Shown in pieces: positions 1-7,953 of a stretch of 64,000 nt of DNA. The stretch is taken from assembly GCA_016185245.1 (NCBI GenBank), contig JACPNZ010000016.1, positions 124,001 to 188,000 of the forward strand, written 5' to 3'. The notes under the pieces were generated by a model. It had not been told where the DNA came from. It did not search any database and saw only the letters and a list, made by a program, of their open reading frames with translations. The stretch comes from Hyphomicrobiales bacterium. GTDB lineage: Bacteria; Pseudomonadota; Alphaproteobacteria; Rhizobiales; Aestuariivirgaceae. Both the position numbers and the translations under genes were made by a program. The number at the start of each line of letters is the position of its first letter. The stretch's first letter is position 1.

Positions 1-455
1 CGCATTTCGTCTGCGATTCGGGCGGCAGCCTGTGTGAAGTGGTCGACCCCAGAAATCCCGACGATCCGGTGCTGAAATGCCTCGCCGCTAACAGCCTGCT
101 CCTCTACATCGAGGGCACCCCCCAGCACACCCGCACCCTGGTCGAACGCTTCCGCCGCAATCCCAAGCCGATGTACTACCAGCCGGCCTTTCTCGACGCC
201 AAATGGGCCGAATACAAGCAAGCGCACGGCATCGTCGCCGACGACGACGTCGATCCCGACGGCTTCGCCGTATGGGGCTTCGAGCAATTGCTCTTGCACC
301 GCATTCCGCTCTACCGGGCGGTCGCCGACAATTTCGGCTACACCGCCCGCATGCAGGACATTCCCGATATCCACTCCGATACCGATTTCATCAATCTGCT
401 CACCCGCCTCATCGACCAGACCGCCGCAGTGCCCTATGCCAATCCGGATCCCTAA
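1..455 (+). CDS. P-loop ATPase-like protein, C-terminal part (5' end outside window)
   Basis: The reading frame is open from the first bases of the window (codons in phase with position 3) and ends with TAA at 453-455, so only the last ~150 codons are present. The fragment begins [16 protein letters not shown] and later has a [10 protein letters not shown] segment. As far as I remember, this pattern is typical of a conserved alphaproteobacterial protein annotated simply as ATPase (shikimate-kinase-like P-loop fold); the P-loop would lie upstream of the window. The end overlaps the metA start by 20 nt, so the two genes are probably co-transcribed. The family is recognised from memory and its function is unknown to me. 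Confidence 0.55.
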   Translation, partial: HFVCDSGGSLCEVVDPRNPDDPVLKCLAANSLLLYIEGTPQHTRTLVERFRRNPKPMYYQPAFLDAKWAEYKQAHGIVADDDVDPDGFAVWGFEQLLLHRIPLYRAVADNFGYTARMQDIPDIHSDTDFINLLTRLIDQTAAVPYANPDP

Positions 456-1353
456 CGACCTTCCCGCCCGCCAAACGCTTGCCGACGAAGGCGTGATGGT
501 GATGACCGAGGCAACCGCCTTGCGCCAGGACATCCGGCCGTTGCGCATCGGCCTGCTCAACCTGATGCCCAACAAGATCAAGACCGAGACCCAGTTCGCG
601 CGGTTGATCGGGGCAACGCCGCTGCAGGTCGAGCTGACGCTGATCAAGATCACCAGCCACACGCCGAAGAACACCTCGGCCGAGCATATGATCGCCTTCT
701 ACAGCGACTGGGAGGACGTCGCTTCCGAGAAGTTCGACGGCTTCATCGTCACCGGCGCCCCGGTCGAGCTCCTCGATTTCGAGGACGTGACCTATTGGGA
801 CGAGCTTTGCCGCATCTACGATTGGACTCAGACCCATGTGCATTCGACCATGAACATCTGCTGGGGCGCCCAGGCGGCACTGCATCATTTCCACGGCGTG
901 CCGAAACATCCCCTGCCGAAGAAGGCCTTCGGCGTCTACCGCCACCGCAACCTCGATCCGACCTCACCCTATCTTCGCGGCTTTTCCGACGACTTCTCGA
1001 TCCCCGTTTCGCGCTGGACCGAGAACCACCGTGCCGACCTGCCGAAGGGCAAGGGCCTCGAGGTGCTGATGGAATCCGACGAGGCCGGCCTCTGCCTGAT
1101 CGACGATCCGGCCCGGCGCTCGCTCTACATGTTCAACCACATCGAATACGACACCCATTCGCTGGGCGACGAATACTGGCGCGACACCAATGCCGGAAAG
1201 CCGATCGAGCTACCGGCCAACTATTTTCCCAGGAACGACCCCAAAGCGCCGCCGGAAAACCGCTGGCGCAGCCACGCCCATTTGCTGTTCGGCAACTGGA
1301 TCAACCAGGTCTACCAGACCGCGCCCTATGACCTCGCCAAGATCGGCGGATAG
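436..1353 (+). CDS. metA: homoserine O-acyltransferase MetA, probably acetyl-CoA dependent
   Basis: This enzyme acylates the hydroxyl of L-homoserine, the first committed step of methionine synthesis in the cytoplasm. The 305-residue protein aligns end to end with E. coli MetA, including the start [11 protein letters not shown], which fixes the ATG at 436. The catalytic residues sit at the classical positions: nucleophile Cys142 ([10 protein letters not shown]), His235 and Glu237 (FNHIEYD). Residue 111 is Glu (GAPVELLDF) where E. coli has Gly. In this family Glu111 goes with acetyl-CoA use and Gly111 with succinyl-CoA use, so the product is probably O-acetylhomoserine despite the usual succinyltransferase label. 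The start lies inside the upstream gene, leaving no room for a SAM-responsive leader directly before metA. Confidence 0.96.
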   Translation: MPIRIPNDLPARQTLADEGVMVMTEATALRQDIRPLRIGLLNLMPNKIKTETQFARLIGATPLQVELTLIKITSHTPKNTSAEHMIAFYSDWEDVASEKFDGFIVTGAPVELLDFEDVTYWDELCRIYDWTQTHVHSTMNICWGAQAALHHFHGVPKHPLPKKAFGVYRHRNLDPTSPYLRGFSDDFSIPVSRWTENHRADLPKGKGLEVLMESDEAGLCLIDDPARRSLYMFNHIEYDTHSLGDEYWRDTNAGKPIELPANYFPRNDPKAPPENRWRSHAHLLFGNWINQVYQTAPYDLAKIGG

Positions 1354-1356
1354 GCC

Positions 1357-2613
1357 CTACCGCGCCAGGCGCAGGGTGTTGCGCTTGATGCGCTGGGTGA
1401 TCGCCTTGAACACCGTGTCGATTTCGTTGCCGCTGGTCGAGGCCTCGAAGTAATTGTTGCCGGCGCACTTCTTCAGAAGATCGGTCACTTTGGCATCGGT
1501 GACGTCATAGGCGATGGCATACATGGTGATGCCCTTCTTCGCCAGATTGCCGCACAGCGTCACCAGATTGTCGTTGCCGTTGGTCACCGAGCGAATGCCG
1601 GTGGTTCCCCACTGTCGCGACGTCTGCACGCCGTCGGTCAGCAGCACCAGGAATTTCTTGTTGGTGTCGTCGGCATAGGCGGCACCCTCGGTAAACGGCG
1701 CATCCGGATCGAGCAGGTTCCAGCCGAACTCGACGCCGAGCGGAATATTGGTGTTGCCCACCGGTTGCATGGCGGCGAGCTTGTCCTTCACCGAGGCCAT
1801 GTCGTCGGTGAGCGGCACCATATCGAGATTGGCCGCGGCATAGGCGTCGCAGTCGCGCGGCGAGGCGTTTTCATTGTTGCTGTCGAGATAACCCCACTTG
1901 CCCTCGGCGCTGCCGTCGGGAGTCTTGACACCGACGTTCCACGGATACTGCCGGTCCTGGGTGCAGCCGGTCCAGGTCGCCGTGGCCGAAGGCTGGGAGA
2001 CATACTCCGCCGCCATCGAGGTGCGCACCATGGCCGAGAACGGCACCAGGCCGACCTTCAGGCTGGCCTTCTTCTTGGCGGCGGCGAGTGAATCGATCAT
2101 CCGCGAGGCCGCATCGCGCATTCTTGTGTACTTGTTGTTCTTCGTCATCGACTTCGAATAGTCGAGCACCATCACCACTTCGGCGCTGCGGTCGTTGCCG
2201 CCGTCGACCTGCGAATAGCCCGAGATCTTCATGGTATCAATTCCGGCCAGCGCCATGAAGCTGGTGGGATAGTCGAAATTCGCCGAGACGGTGACGACAT
2301 CGCCGTCGATCTTGATGGTAGGCTTGGCATCCTTGAGGGCGGAATCGATGAAATTGTTGGCGAAATAGCTGTAGCCGATCTGCATTCTCTCGGCGTTGTT
2401 GGTGACGCTCGAGGTGGCGATCGCCAGGGCTGCCCCGTCGACGGCGACCTGCAGATCGGTCTGGGCGCGGCTGCCGCGCACATAGTCGATGGCCGAGCCC
2501 GCCGCCAGGATCAACGGCACCGCCGCGATGGCAAACACCGTCGAGACGTTGCCATCGGCGCGCCGCGCCAGCAGGCGCATGACGCGCAAGCATTTGTTAA
2601 CCGTTTCAGCCAT
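1357..2613 (-). CDS. TadE/TadG-like pilus-associated protein with von Willebrand factor A domain
   Basis: About 418 residues from the ATG at 2613; an in-frame GTG at 2622 would add three. An N-terminal Arg-rich stretch and one hydrophobic helix (about residues 24-44, with AAVPLILAAGSAIDY) match the TadE/TadG N-terminal domain that anchors the protein in the inner membrane. The rest is a vWA-type domain with a MIDAS-like DYSKS motif after VVMVL and a later LLTDGVQ strand. Such proteins are minor components of Tad/Flp pilus systems or stand alone. No other tad gene is in the window, so a link to a pilus is by family only. The gene is convergent with metA, with only 3 nt between the stops, so there is no room for a conventional terminator between them. 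Confidence 0.85.
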   Translation of the reverse strand: MAETVNKCLRVMRLLARRADGNVSTVFAIAAVPLILAAGSAIDYVRGSRAQTDLQVAVDGAALAIATSSVTNNAERMQIGYSYFANNFIDSALKDAKPTIKIDGDVVTVSANFDYPTSFMALAGIDTMKISGYSQVDGGNDRSAEVVMVLDYSKSMTKNNKYTRMRDAASRMIDSLAAAKKKASLKVGLVPFSAMVRTSMAAEYVSQPSATATWTGCTQDRQYPWNVGVKTPDGSAEGKWGYLDSNNENASPRDCDAYAAANLDMVPLTDDMASVKDKLAAMQPVGNTNIPLGVEFGWNLLDPDAPFTEGAAYADDTNKKFLVLLTDGVQTSRQWGTTGIRSVTNGNDNLVTLCGNLAKKGITMYAIAYDVTDAKVTDLLKKCAGNNYFEASTSGNEIDTVFKAITQRIKRNTLRLAR

Positions 2614-2777
2614 GACCAGCACTCGCTTTGACTGTCAGTACCCGGATTATCAGAAACCTATCGGGAAATAGCTTACGGATTAAGTAAAATTCGATCCGTG
2701 GCGGAATTTTGGCCCGCCCGCACGCCGTGCTATGAGCCCCGGCCCATGCCCGCCACCTTTTCGCCGCGAGTTTGCCA

Positions 2778-3311
2778 GTGCTGACCCTGCTGCTGCTGCG
2801 CCATGCCAAGGCGGCCCCCGGCGAGGCGACAACGGCCGACTTCGACCGCCCACTGACCGGCCGGGGCCGGCGCGCCGCCCAGGCCATCGGCCGCCGCGTC
2901 GCGGCCTTGGGGCCGATGCCGGAACGGGTCCTCTGCTCGCCCGCCCGCCGGGCCCGCCAAACCTGGGAGATCGTGGCAGAAGAACTGCCAACCAGGCCCG
3001 ACACCGTGATCGACGAGGCGCTCTATGATTTTGGCGACGGCCAACGGCTGCTGGTGGTGCTTGCCGCCCGGGCGGACGGGGCCGAGACCGTCATGATCGT
3101 CGGCCACAACCCGGCCATCGAAAGCCTGGCCCGCCGTCTCGCCGCAACCGGCGATGCCAATGCCTTGGCGCGGCTTTCCGACAAGTATCCGACCGGCGGC
3201 CTTGCCGTACTGCGCTTTGCCACGTCGGACTGGTCGGCCATAGCCAACCGGCGAGGCCAGCTTCTATCCTTCACCAGGCCCCGCGACCTCGCTCCCGAGG
3301 AACGAGAGTGA
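2778..3311 (+). CDS. SixA-type histidine phosphatase
   Basis: A 177-residue protein of the phosphoglycerate-mutase-like histidine phosphatase superfamily. The N-terminus reads MLTLLLLRHAKAAPG, with the catalytic RHA motif at residues 8-10. A second conserved His lies in VGHNPAIE. The size and the very short N-terminus are those of SixA-like phosphohistidine phosphatases, which remove phosphate from histidine phosphotransfer proteins. The GTG at 2778 is preferred over a TTG two codons earlier because family members start directly before the RHG/RHA strand. An orphan Hpt protein is encoded at 29141-29518, but nothing in the sequence ties the two together. Confidence 0.85.
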   Translation: MLTLLLLRHAKAAPGEATTADFDRPLTGRGRRAAQAIGRRVAALGPMPERVLCSPARRARQTWEIVAEELPTRPDTVIDEALYDFGDGQRLLVVLAARADGAETVMIVGHNPAIESLARRLAATGDANALARLSDKYPTGGLAVLRFATSDWSAIANRRGQLLSFTRPRDLAPEERE

Positions 3312-3377
3312 CCCAACGTTCGGCTTGTATTTGCCCGTCTCGTTGCCCAGATTGACCGCCGGAAAACAGGGTCAGGC

Positions 3378-4811
3378 GTGAAACTCTCCGACGTCTACGA
3401 CAGTGGCCGCCTCGCCTTGGGTGGTTTGCGCGATTTCGCCAGCGGGCTGGTCCATCCGACCCTCAGGCTCGGCGTCACCGGCCTGTCGCGGGCCGGCAAG
3501 ACGGTGTTCATCACTGCCCTGGTCGACGCTCTTCTCAAGGGCGGCAGACTGCCGGGCTTCGAAGCCATGGCCGACGGCCGCATCGCCAGGGCCTATCTCG
3601 AGCCGCAGCCCGATCTCGATCTGCCGCGCTTCCGCTACGAGGATCATCTCGCCCAGCTCACCGCCGAAGACCGGCGCTGGCCCGAGGGCACCCGCCAGAT
3701 CAGTCAGCTGCGCCTCACTATCGAGTATACGCCGCGCTCCTTTCTCGCCCGCCACTTTTCGTCCGGCCGCCTGCATCTCGACATCGTCGACTATCCCGGC
3801 GAATGGCTGCTCGATCTGCCGCTGATGCGCCTCGCCTACGCCGAATGGTCGGCGGCAACCCTTGCCGCCAGCCGCCAGAGCCCGCGCCTCGGCCACGCCA
3901 CCGACTGGCACAACCATCTTAAAACTCTCGACACCTCGGCCGCGGCCGACGAAACGCAAGCAATCCGTGCCGCCGAACTGTTCACCAGCTACCTCGCCGC
4001 CTGCCGGGCCGACGCAGCGACGCTGTCGGCGCTGCCGCCCGGGCGCTTCCTGATGCCCGGCGACTACGCCGGTTCGCCGCTTCTCGCCTTCGCGCCTCTC
4101 GATGTCGGCGCCGATGCGCAGTTTGCCAGGGGTTCCATGGGCGCCCTCATGGAGAGCCGCTACCAGGCCTATGTCGCGCGCATCGTCAAGCCCTTCTTCT
4201 TCGGCCACTTTGCCAGGCTCGACCGTCAGGTGGTGCTGGTCGAAGCCCTTGCCAGCCTCAATGCCGGAGCGTTCGCGGTAAGGGAGCTGCAGGGGGCCCT
4301 CGCCGCTATCCTTGCCTCCTTTCGCCAGGGCGCCAATTCGCTCGCCTCCGAACTCTTCGGCCGGCGCATCGACCGCATCCTGTTCGCCGCCACCAAAGCC
4401 GATCTTCTGCACCATGAGTCCCATGACCGGCTCGAGAATATCCTGCGCCTGATCGTCGAGGACGCGGCAAGGCGCGCCGCCTTCGCCGGCGCCACCGTCG
4501 AGGTGGCGGCAATCGCCGCCATCCGCGCCACCCGCGAGGCCAAAGTGAAACAGCGGCGCGACCTGCTTGACTGCATTGCCGGCGTGCCGGAAGCCGGCGA
4601 AACGATCGGCGCCACTCGCTTTGACGGCGCAACCGAAGCGGCGATCTTTCCCGGCGACCTGCCGGAGGACCCGCACGCCGCCCTCGATGGCCGCCTCGAG
4701 GGTCGCCTGAAATTCGTCCGCTTCCGGCCGCCCTTGCACCAGCGCCAGACCTTTCCCCATATTCGCCTCGACCGGGCCATCGAATTCCTGATCGGAGACC
4801 GCCTCGCATGA
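3378..4811 (+). CDS. ycjX: YcjX family P-loop NTPase (DUF463)
   Basis: A 477-residue protein with the family hallmark Walker A GLSRAGKT near residue 36 and a TKADLLHH segment resembling the guanine-specificity motif of GTPases. YcjX is a conserved stress-associated protein that binds GTP in structural studies; its physiological role is poorly defined. It starts with GTG at 3378, preceded by a purine-rich AGGGTCAGG. Its last codons overlap ycjF in an ATGA junction (4808-4811), so the pair is translationally coupled, as in enterobacteria. Confidence 0.93.
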   Translation: MKLSDVYDSGRLALGGLRDFASGLVHPTLRLGVTGLSRAGKTVFITALVDALLKGGRLPGFEAMADGRIARAYLEPQPDLDLPRFRYEDHLAQLTAEDRRWPEGTRQISQLRLTIEYTPRSFLARHFSSGRLHLDIVDYPGEWLLDLPLMRLAYAEWSAATLAASRQSPRLGHATDWHNHLKTLDTSAAADETQAIRAAELFTSYLAACRADAATLSALPPGRFLMPGDYAGSPLLAFAPLDVGADAQFARGSMGALMESRYQAYVARIVKPFFFGHFARLDRQVVLVEALASLNAGAFAVRELQGALAAILASFRQGANSLASELFGRRIDRILFAATKADLLHHESHDRLENILRLIVEDAARRAAFAGATVEVAAIAAIRATREAKVKQRRDLLDCIAGVPEAGETIGATRFDGATEAAIFPGDLPEDPHAALDGRLEGRLKFVRFRPPLHQRQTFPHIRLDRAIEFLIGDRLA

Positions 4812-5827
4812 GCGAACGTCATCGCAAGCCCGCGGCCTTCGTGATCGACGAGTCTCCCACCGCCGGCGAGACCGCAAAACGCAAGCCCCGCATCGGCATC
4901 GAGTTCGCCACCGATGACGCAGAGGCAGTACCCACCATCCTGCCGCCGGCTCCGCCGCCACTGCGAAGGGGTCCGCGCTGGGGTGGCATACTGCTCAGCG
5001 CCATGGTGGGCCTCCTCATCATGTGGGCAGGCCTTACCGTCACCGGACTCATCGAGGATTTCTTCGCCCGCTCGCCCTATCTCGGCTGGCTGGCGCTCGG
5101 CCTCGCCGCGCTTGCCGGGCTTGCCGCCCTGGCGATCGTCGCCCGCGAGGCGGTGGGGCTTCTCCGCCTCAATCGCATCGAGCACATCCAGCGCGACGCC
5201 GCCCAGGCGCTTGCCTTCGACGATGCCGCCGCTGCTGGGCGGGCGATCGCCGCCCTGACGGCGATTCATCGCGGCCGCGTCGATTCCCTGTGGGGCCTCG
5301 AAAACATCCGCCAGCATGAGGCCGACGTGATCGACCCGCGCCAGCGCATGCGCCTGGTCGAGCGCTTTCTCGTTTCCCCACGCGACGAGGACGCCCACCG
5401 CATCATTGCCCGAACCGCCAGGCGGGTAACGCTCCTCACCACGGTCACTCCGGCGGCGGCTCTCGATATGCTGTTCGTCGCCATCCAGAATCTGCGGATG
5501 CTGCGGGAACTCGCCACCCTCTATGGCGGGAGGCCCTCGGGACTCGCCACCCTCAGGCTGGCCCGCATGGTGCTCGGCCATCTGGCCGTCACTGGTGGAC
5601 TGGCACTGAGCGACAACCTACTGCAGCACATCGTCGGCAAGGGACTTCTGGGACGGCTTTCGGCCCGCTTCGGCGAGGGCGCGGTCAACGGCATCATGAC
5701 CGCCCGCATCGGCCTTGCCGCCCACGACGTCTGCCGCCCGGTGCCGCAAGAACCCTCGGCCAGGGAAACCCTGGGCAGCCTGATGCGCGAACTCGTCACG
5801 TTCGATGCCGGCGAGGCTGGCGCATGA
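4808..5827 (+). CDS. ycjF: YcjF family inner-membrane protein (TIGR01620/DUF697)
   Basis: A 339-residue protein coupled to ycjX by a 4-nt overlap. The N-terminal ~55 residues are charged and proline-rich. Two hydrophobic segments follow (about residues 57-80, GGILLSAMVGLLIMW, and 95-118), then a soluble helical domain with the LTTVTPAAALDMLFV and AVTGG-type helices seen in DUF697. The order ycjX-ycjF is conserved in proteobacteria and is the strongest support for the call. The molecular function is unknown; a role with the YcjX GTPase at the inner membrane is inferred from co-occurrence. Confidence 0.9.
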   Translation: MSERHRKPAAFVIDESPTAGETAKRKPRIGIEFATDDAEAVPTILPPAPPPLRRGPRWGGILLSAMVGLLIMWAGLTVTGLIEDFFARSPYLGWLALGLAALAGLAALAIVAREAVGLLRLNRIEHIQRDAAQALAFDDAAAAGRAIAALTAIHRGRVDSLWGLENIRQHEADVIDPRQRMRLVERFLVSPRDEDAHRIIARTARRVTLLTTVTPAAALDMLFVAIQNLRMLRELATLYGGRPSGLATLRLARMVLGHLAVTGGLALSDNLLQHIVGKGLLGRLSARFGEGAVNGIMTARIGLAAHDVCRPVPQEPSARETLGSLMRELVTFDAGEAGA

Positions 5828-5892
5828 GGCCGCGGGCGCGCGGCGGCCCGCCGCCGCCGGCCCAAATGTGTCCTTTGCGGCGCGTGATGCGC

Positions 5893-5922
5893 CGGCCGGT
5901 TCTTCAGCGACGGAACCGGCCG
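5893..5922 (+). terminator. GC-rich hairpin after ycjF
   Basis: A perfect 10-bp stem (CGGCCGGTTC at 5893-5902, GAACCGGCCG at 5913-5922) with a 10-nt loop lies between ycjF and the EF-hand gene. No T-run follows, so intrinsic termination is uncertain. It may instead stabilise the 3' end of the ycjXF message. Confidence 0.4.
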
Positions 5923-5965
5923 TGGCTGCACGTCTAGTCTTGAGTTCGACCCACAGGAGCATTCC

Positions 5966-6535
5966 ATGCAGAAGAAGACGATTGCCATTGCCGCTGGCGT
6001 TGCGGCACTCATTGCGGTCGCTGGCGTTGCCGGTCTGGCCCAGGCCCAGATGGGTTTCGGCTGGCGCCCGCATCATCCGATGGGCGAAATGCTGGGCAGC
6101 GGCGGCCCGATCGGAGCGCGCCTGATGATGCGGAATTTCATCGAGCGCTATGACGCCGGCAAGACTGGCAAGATCACCCAGGCCGAGATCGACCAGAACC
6201 GCACCGCCTGGTTCAATGACGCCGATGTGGCCAAGAAAGGCAGCCTGACCCTCGACCAGTACCAAGCCCTGTGGCTGCGCGAGCATCGCCTCGAAATGGT
6301 GCGGGCCTTCCAGTTCCTCGACCGCAACGGCGACGGCCAGCTGACGCTTGACGAATACCGGGCGCCCTTCGCCACCATCGTCGCCGATCTCGACCGCAAC
6401 AACGACGGCTCCCTCGGCCGTGACGACCGACCGGCCCGGGGTCCCGATGGAAAAGGCCCCTGGGCCCGCTTCCGCCATCCCATGGGCGGCAATGATGGCG
6501 GCTCCGGCGGCGAAGATCGGGGCGACGGCCAGTAA
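5966..6535 (+). CDS. exported EF-hand calcium-binding protein
   Basis: A 189-residue protein with a Sec-type signal peptide (MQKKT, then an Ala/Val-rich core, cleavage near AQA-Q at residue 28), so it is probably periplasmic. It carries at least two clear EF-hand loops, DRNGDGQLTLDE (residues 119-130) and DRNNDGSLGRDD (143-154). A degenerate loop DAGKTGKITQAE lies at 63-74 and another candidate around 85-98. The C-terminus is Gly/Asp-rich. An AGGAG-like site (acaggagcattcc) stands before the ATG. Proteins of this type are common in alphaproteobacteria and likely bind Ca2+; no partner or pathway is visible in the flanking genes. Confidence 0.88.
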   Translation: MQKKTIAIAAGVAALIAVAGVAGLAQAQMGFGWRPHHPMGEMLGSGGPIGARLMMRNFIERYDAGKTGKITQAEIDQNRTAWFNDADVAKKGSLTLDQYQALWLREHRLEMVRAFQFLDRNGDGQLTLDEYRAPFATIVADLDRNNDGSLGRDDRPARGPDGKGPWARFRHPMGGNDGGSGGEDRGDGQ

Positions 6536-6626
6536 GACACAGCCGTCGTTAACACTTTGTAAACCATGATGGCACCGGCGGCGGTGAACAGCATTCGATG
6601 CCGGCAGGGTCCAGCCAGGTGGTGGC

Positions 6627-7862
6627 ATGGCAGTTGCAGGACAACCGGCCATGTACATCCGACTTGGCAGCTTCGCCGACGCCACGGCCGCGCGCACCGA
6701 TGCCGCCCGGTTCAGCCCTGCCCTGCCGGCCGGATCGCACCTGACGCTGGTCACCACCCTGGCCGACCTCGACGGTCTCGAACCCGGCTGGCGCCGTCTC
6801 GAGGCGCAGGGCCTGGGGGCCCATGGAGTCTTCCAGACCTTCGAGTGGGCGCGATGCTGGACGCAGACCTATGCCGAAAGCGGCGATGAACCTTGCATCA
6901 TCGCCGGTTTCCATGGCTCGGAGCTTGCCTTTGTCTGGCCGCTGATGCGGGTGCGCCTGGGTCCGCTCTGCATCCTGCGCTGGCTGTCGGAACCGCTGGC
7001 CCAATATGGCGACGTGCTGATCGGCGGCGGCCATTGCCCGCGGGCTTGGGCCGCCGCCGCCGTCGGCCTGGTCCGCCAGCTTCGCCATATCGATTCGATC
7101 CGGCTTCGCCATGTCAGGGCCGATGCGGTCATTTCCCCCTTTCTCGCCGACACCTTCCGCGATGCCCGCCATCCCGGGAAGGCGCCGTGGCTCGACCTCA
7201 CCCGCTTTGTCGACGAGGCGGCCTATGACGCCCGCTATACCGGCCAGCAGCGCAAGCGGCGGAAGAAGATCCGCAAGGCGCTGGAAGCCGATATCGGCCC
7301 GGTTGCCTTCGAAACTCTCGAACCCGGACCCGAGGCCCATCGGGCCATTGCCCAGGCGATTTCCGAGAAATGCAAGTGGATCGACCAGCGCGGTCGCCAG
7401 AACCACTTGTCCGGCAGCGGCCGGCTCATTGGTTTCCTACAGGAACTCTCCCGATCCGGATCGGGGCCGGTCAAGCTGATCGTCAGCCGCATGAGCGCCG
7501 GCGGAAGGCCCCTGTCATGGGAAATCGGCCTGCGCTTTGGCGCCACCCATTTCAGCTTCATCACCTCCCATGTGTCGGCTCTTACCGACTATTCCCCGGC
7601 AAGATTGCACATGGATGCCTCCCAGCGGCGGGCCCTCGCCGACGGCATGCAGGCCTTCGACCTCATGGTGCCCCATGATGCCCACAAGGAATCCTGGAGT
7701 TCCGGCGCTGTCGGCACCCATGACTACCACCTGCCATTAAGCTTCCGCGGCGCCCTCTATGGCCGCGCCTATCTCGAACTGGCCCGGCCGTTGCTGCGCG
7801 ACGCCTATTACCGCATGCCGCCAAAGCTCCTGCGCCTCATAAAGCTGCTGACCGGTCATTGA
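6627..7862 (+). CDS. GNAT-fold N-acyltransferase, CelD/BcsL (acetyltransferase_6) type
   Basis: About 411 residues. The middle holds the features of the acetyltransferase_6 family: an N-terminal WRRLEAQG...FQTFEWAR block, a basic KRRKKIRKALE helix, and a C-terminal half with YSPARLHMDASQRRALADG and FDLMVPHDAHKESW. Relatives are found in cellulose and exopolysaccharide loci and are thought to acylate polysaccharides or precursors. It lies upstream of the surface-glycan locus, which fits that role but does not prove it. Two starts are possible, ATG at 6627 or ATG at 6651. The second gives a more typical N-terminus and has an AGGA at a reasonable distance. Confidence 0.8.
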   Translation: MAVAGQPAMYIRLGSFADATAARTDAARFSPALPAGSHLTLVTTLADLDGLEPGWRRLEAQGLGAHGVFQTFEWARCWTQTYAESGDEPCIIAGFHGSELAFVWPLMRVRLGPLCILRWLSEPLAQYGDVLIGGGHCPRAWAAAAVGLVRQLRHIDSIRLRHVRADAVISPFLADTFRDARHPGKAPWLDLTRFVDEAAYDARYTGQQRKRRKKIRKALEADIGPVAFETLEPGPEAHRAIAQAISEKCKWIDQRGRQNHLSGSGRLIGFLQELSRSGSGPVKLIVSRMSAGGRPLSWEIGLRFGATHFSFITSHVSALTDYSPARLHMDASQRRALADGMQAFDLMVPHDAHKESWSSGAVGTHDYHLPLSFRGALYGRAYLELARPLLRDAYYRMPPKLLRLIKLLTGH

Positions 7863-7953
7863 CCTCTGCGGCCCTCGCATGGCTTGCCCTGTAGGCCCGC
7901 CGCCTGGCTCTGCTATGGTGCCGGCGTTCCCGGTATTCGGCAGCTCTCACGCC

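Noticed and set aside
380-436. SAM-II-type riboswitch before metA
   Set aside because: The 57 bases before metA are coding sequence of the upstream gene, and no SAM-II-like pseudoknot could be recognised.
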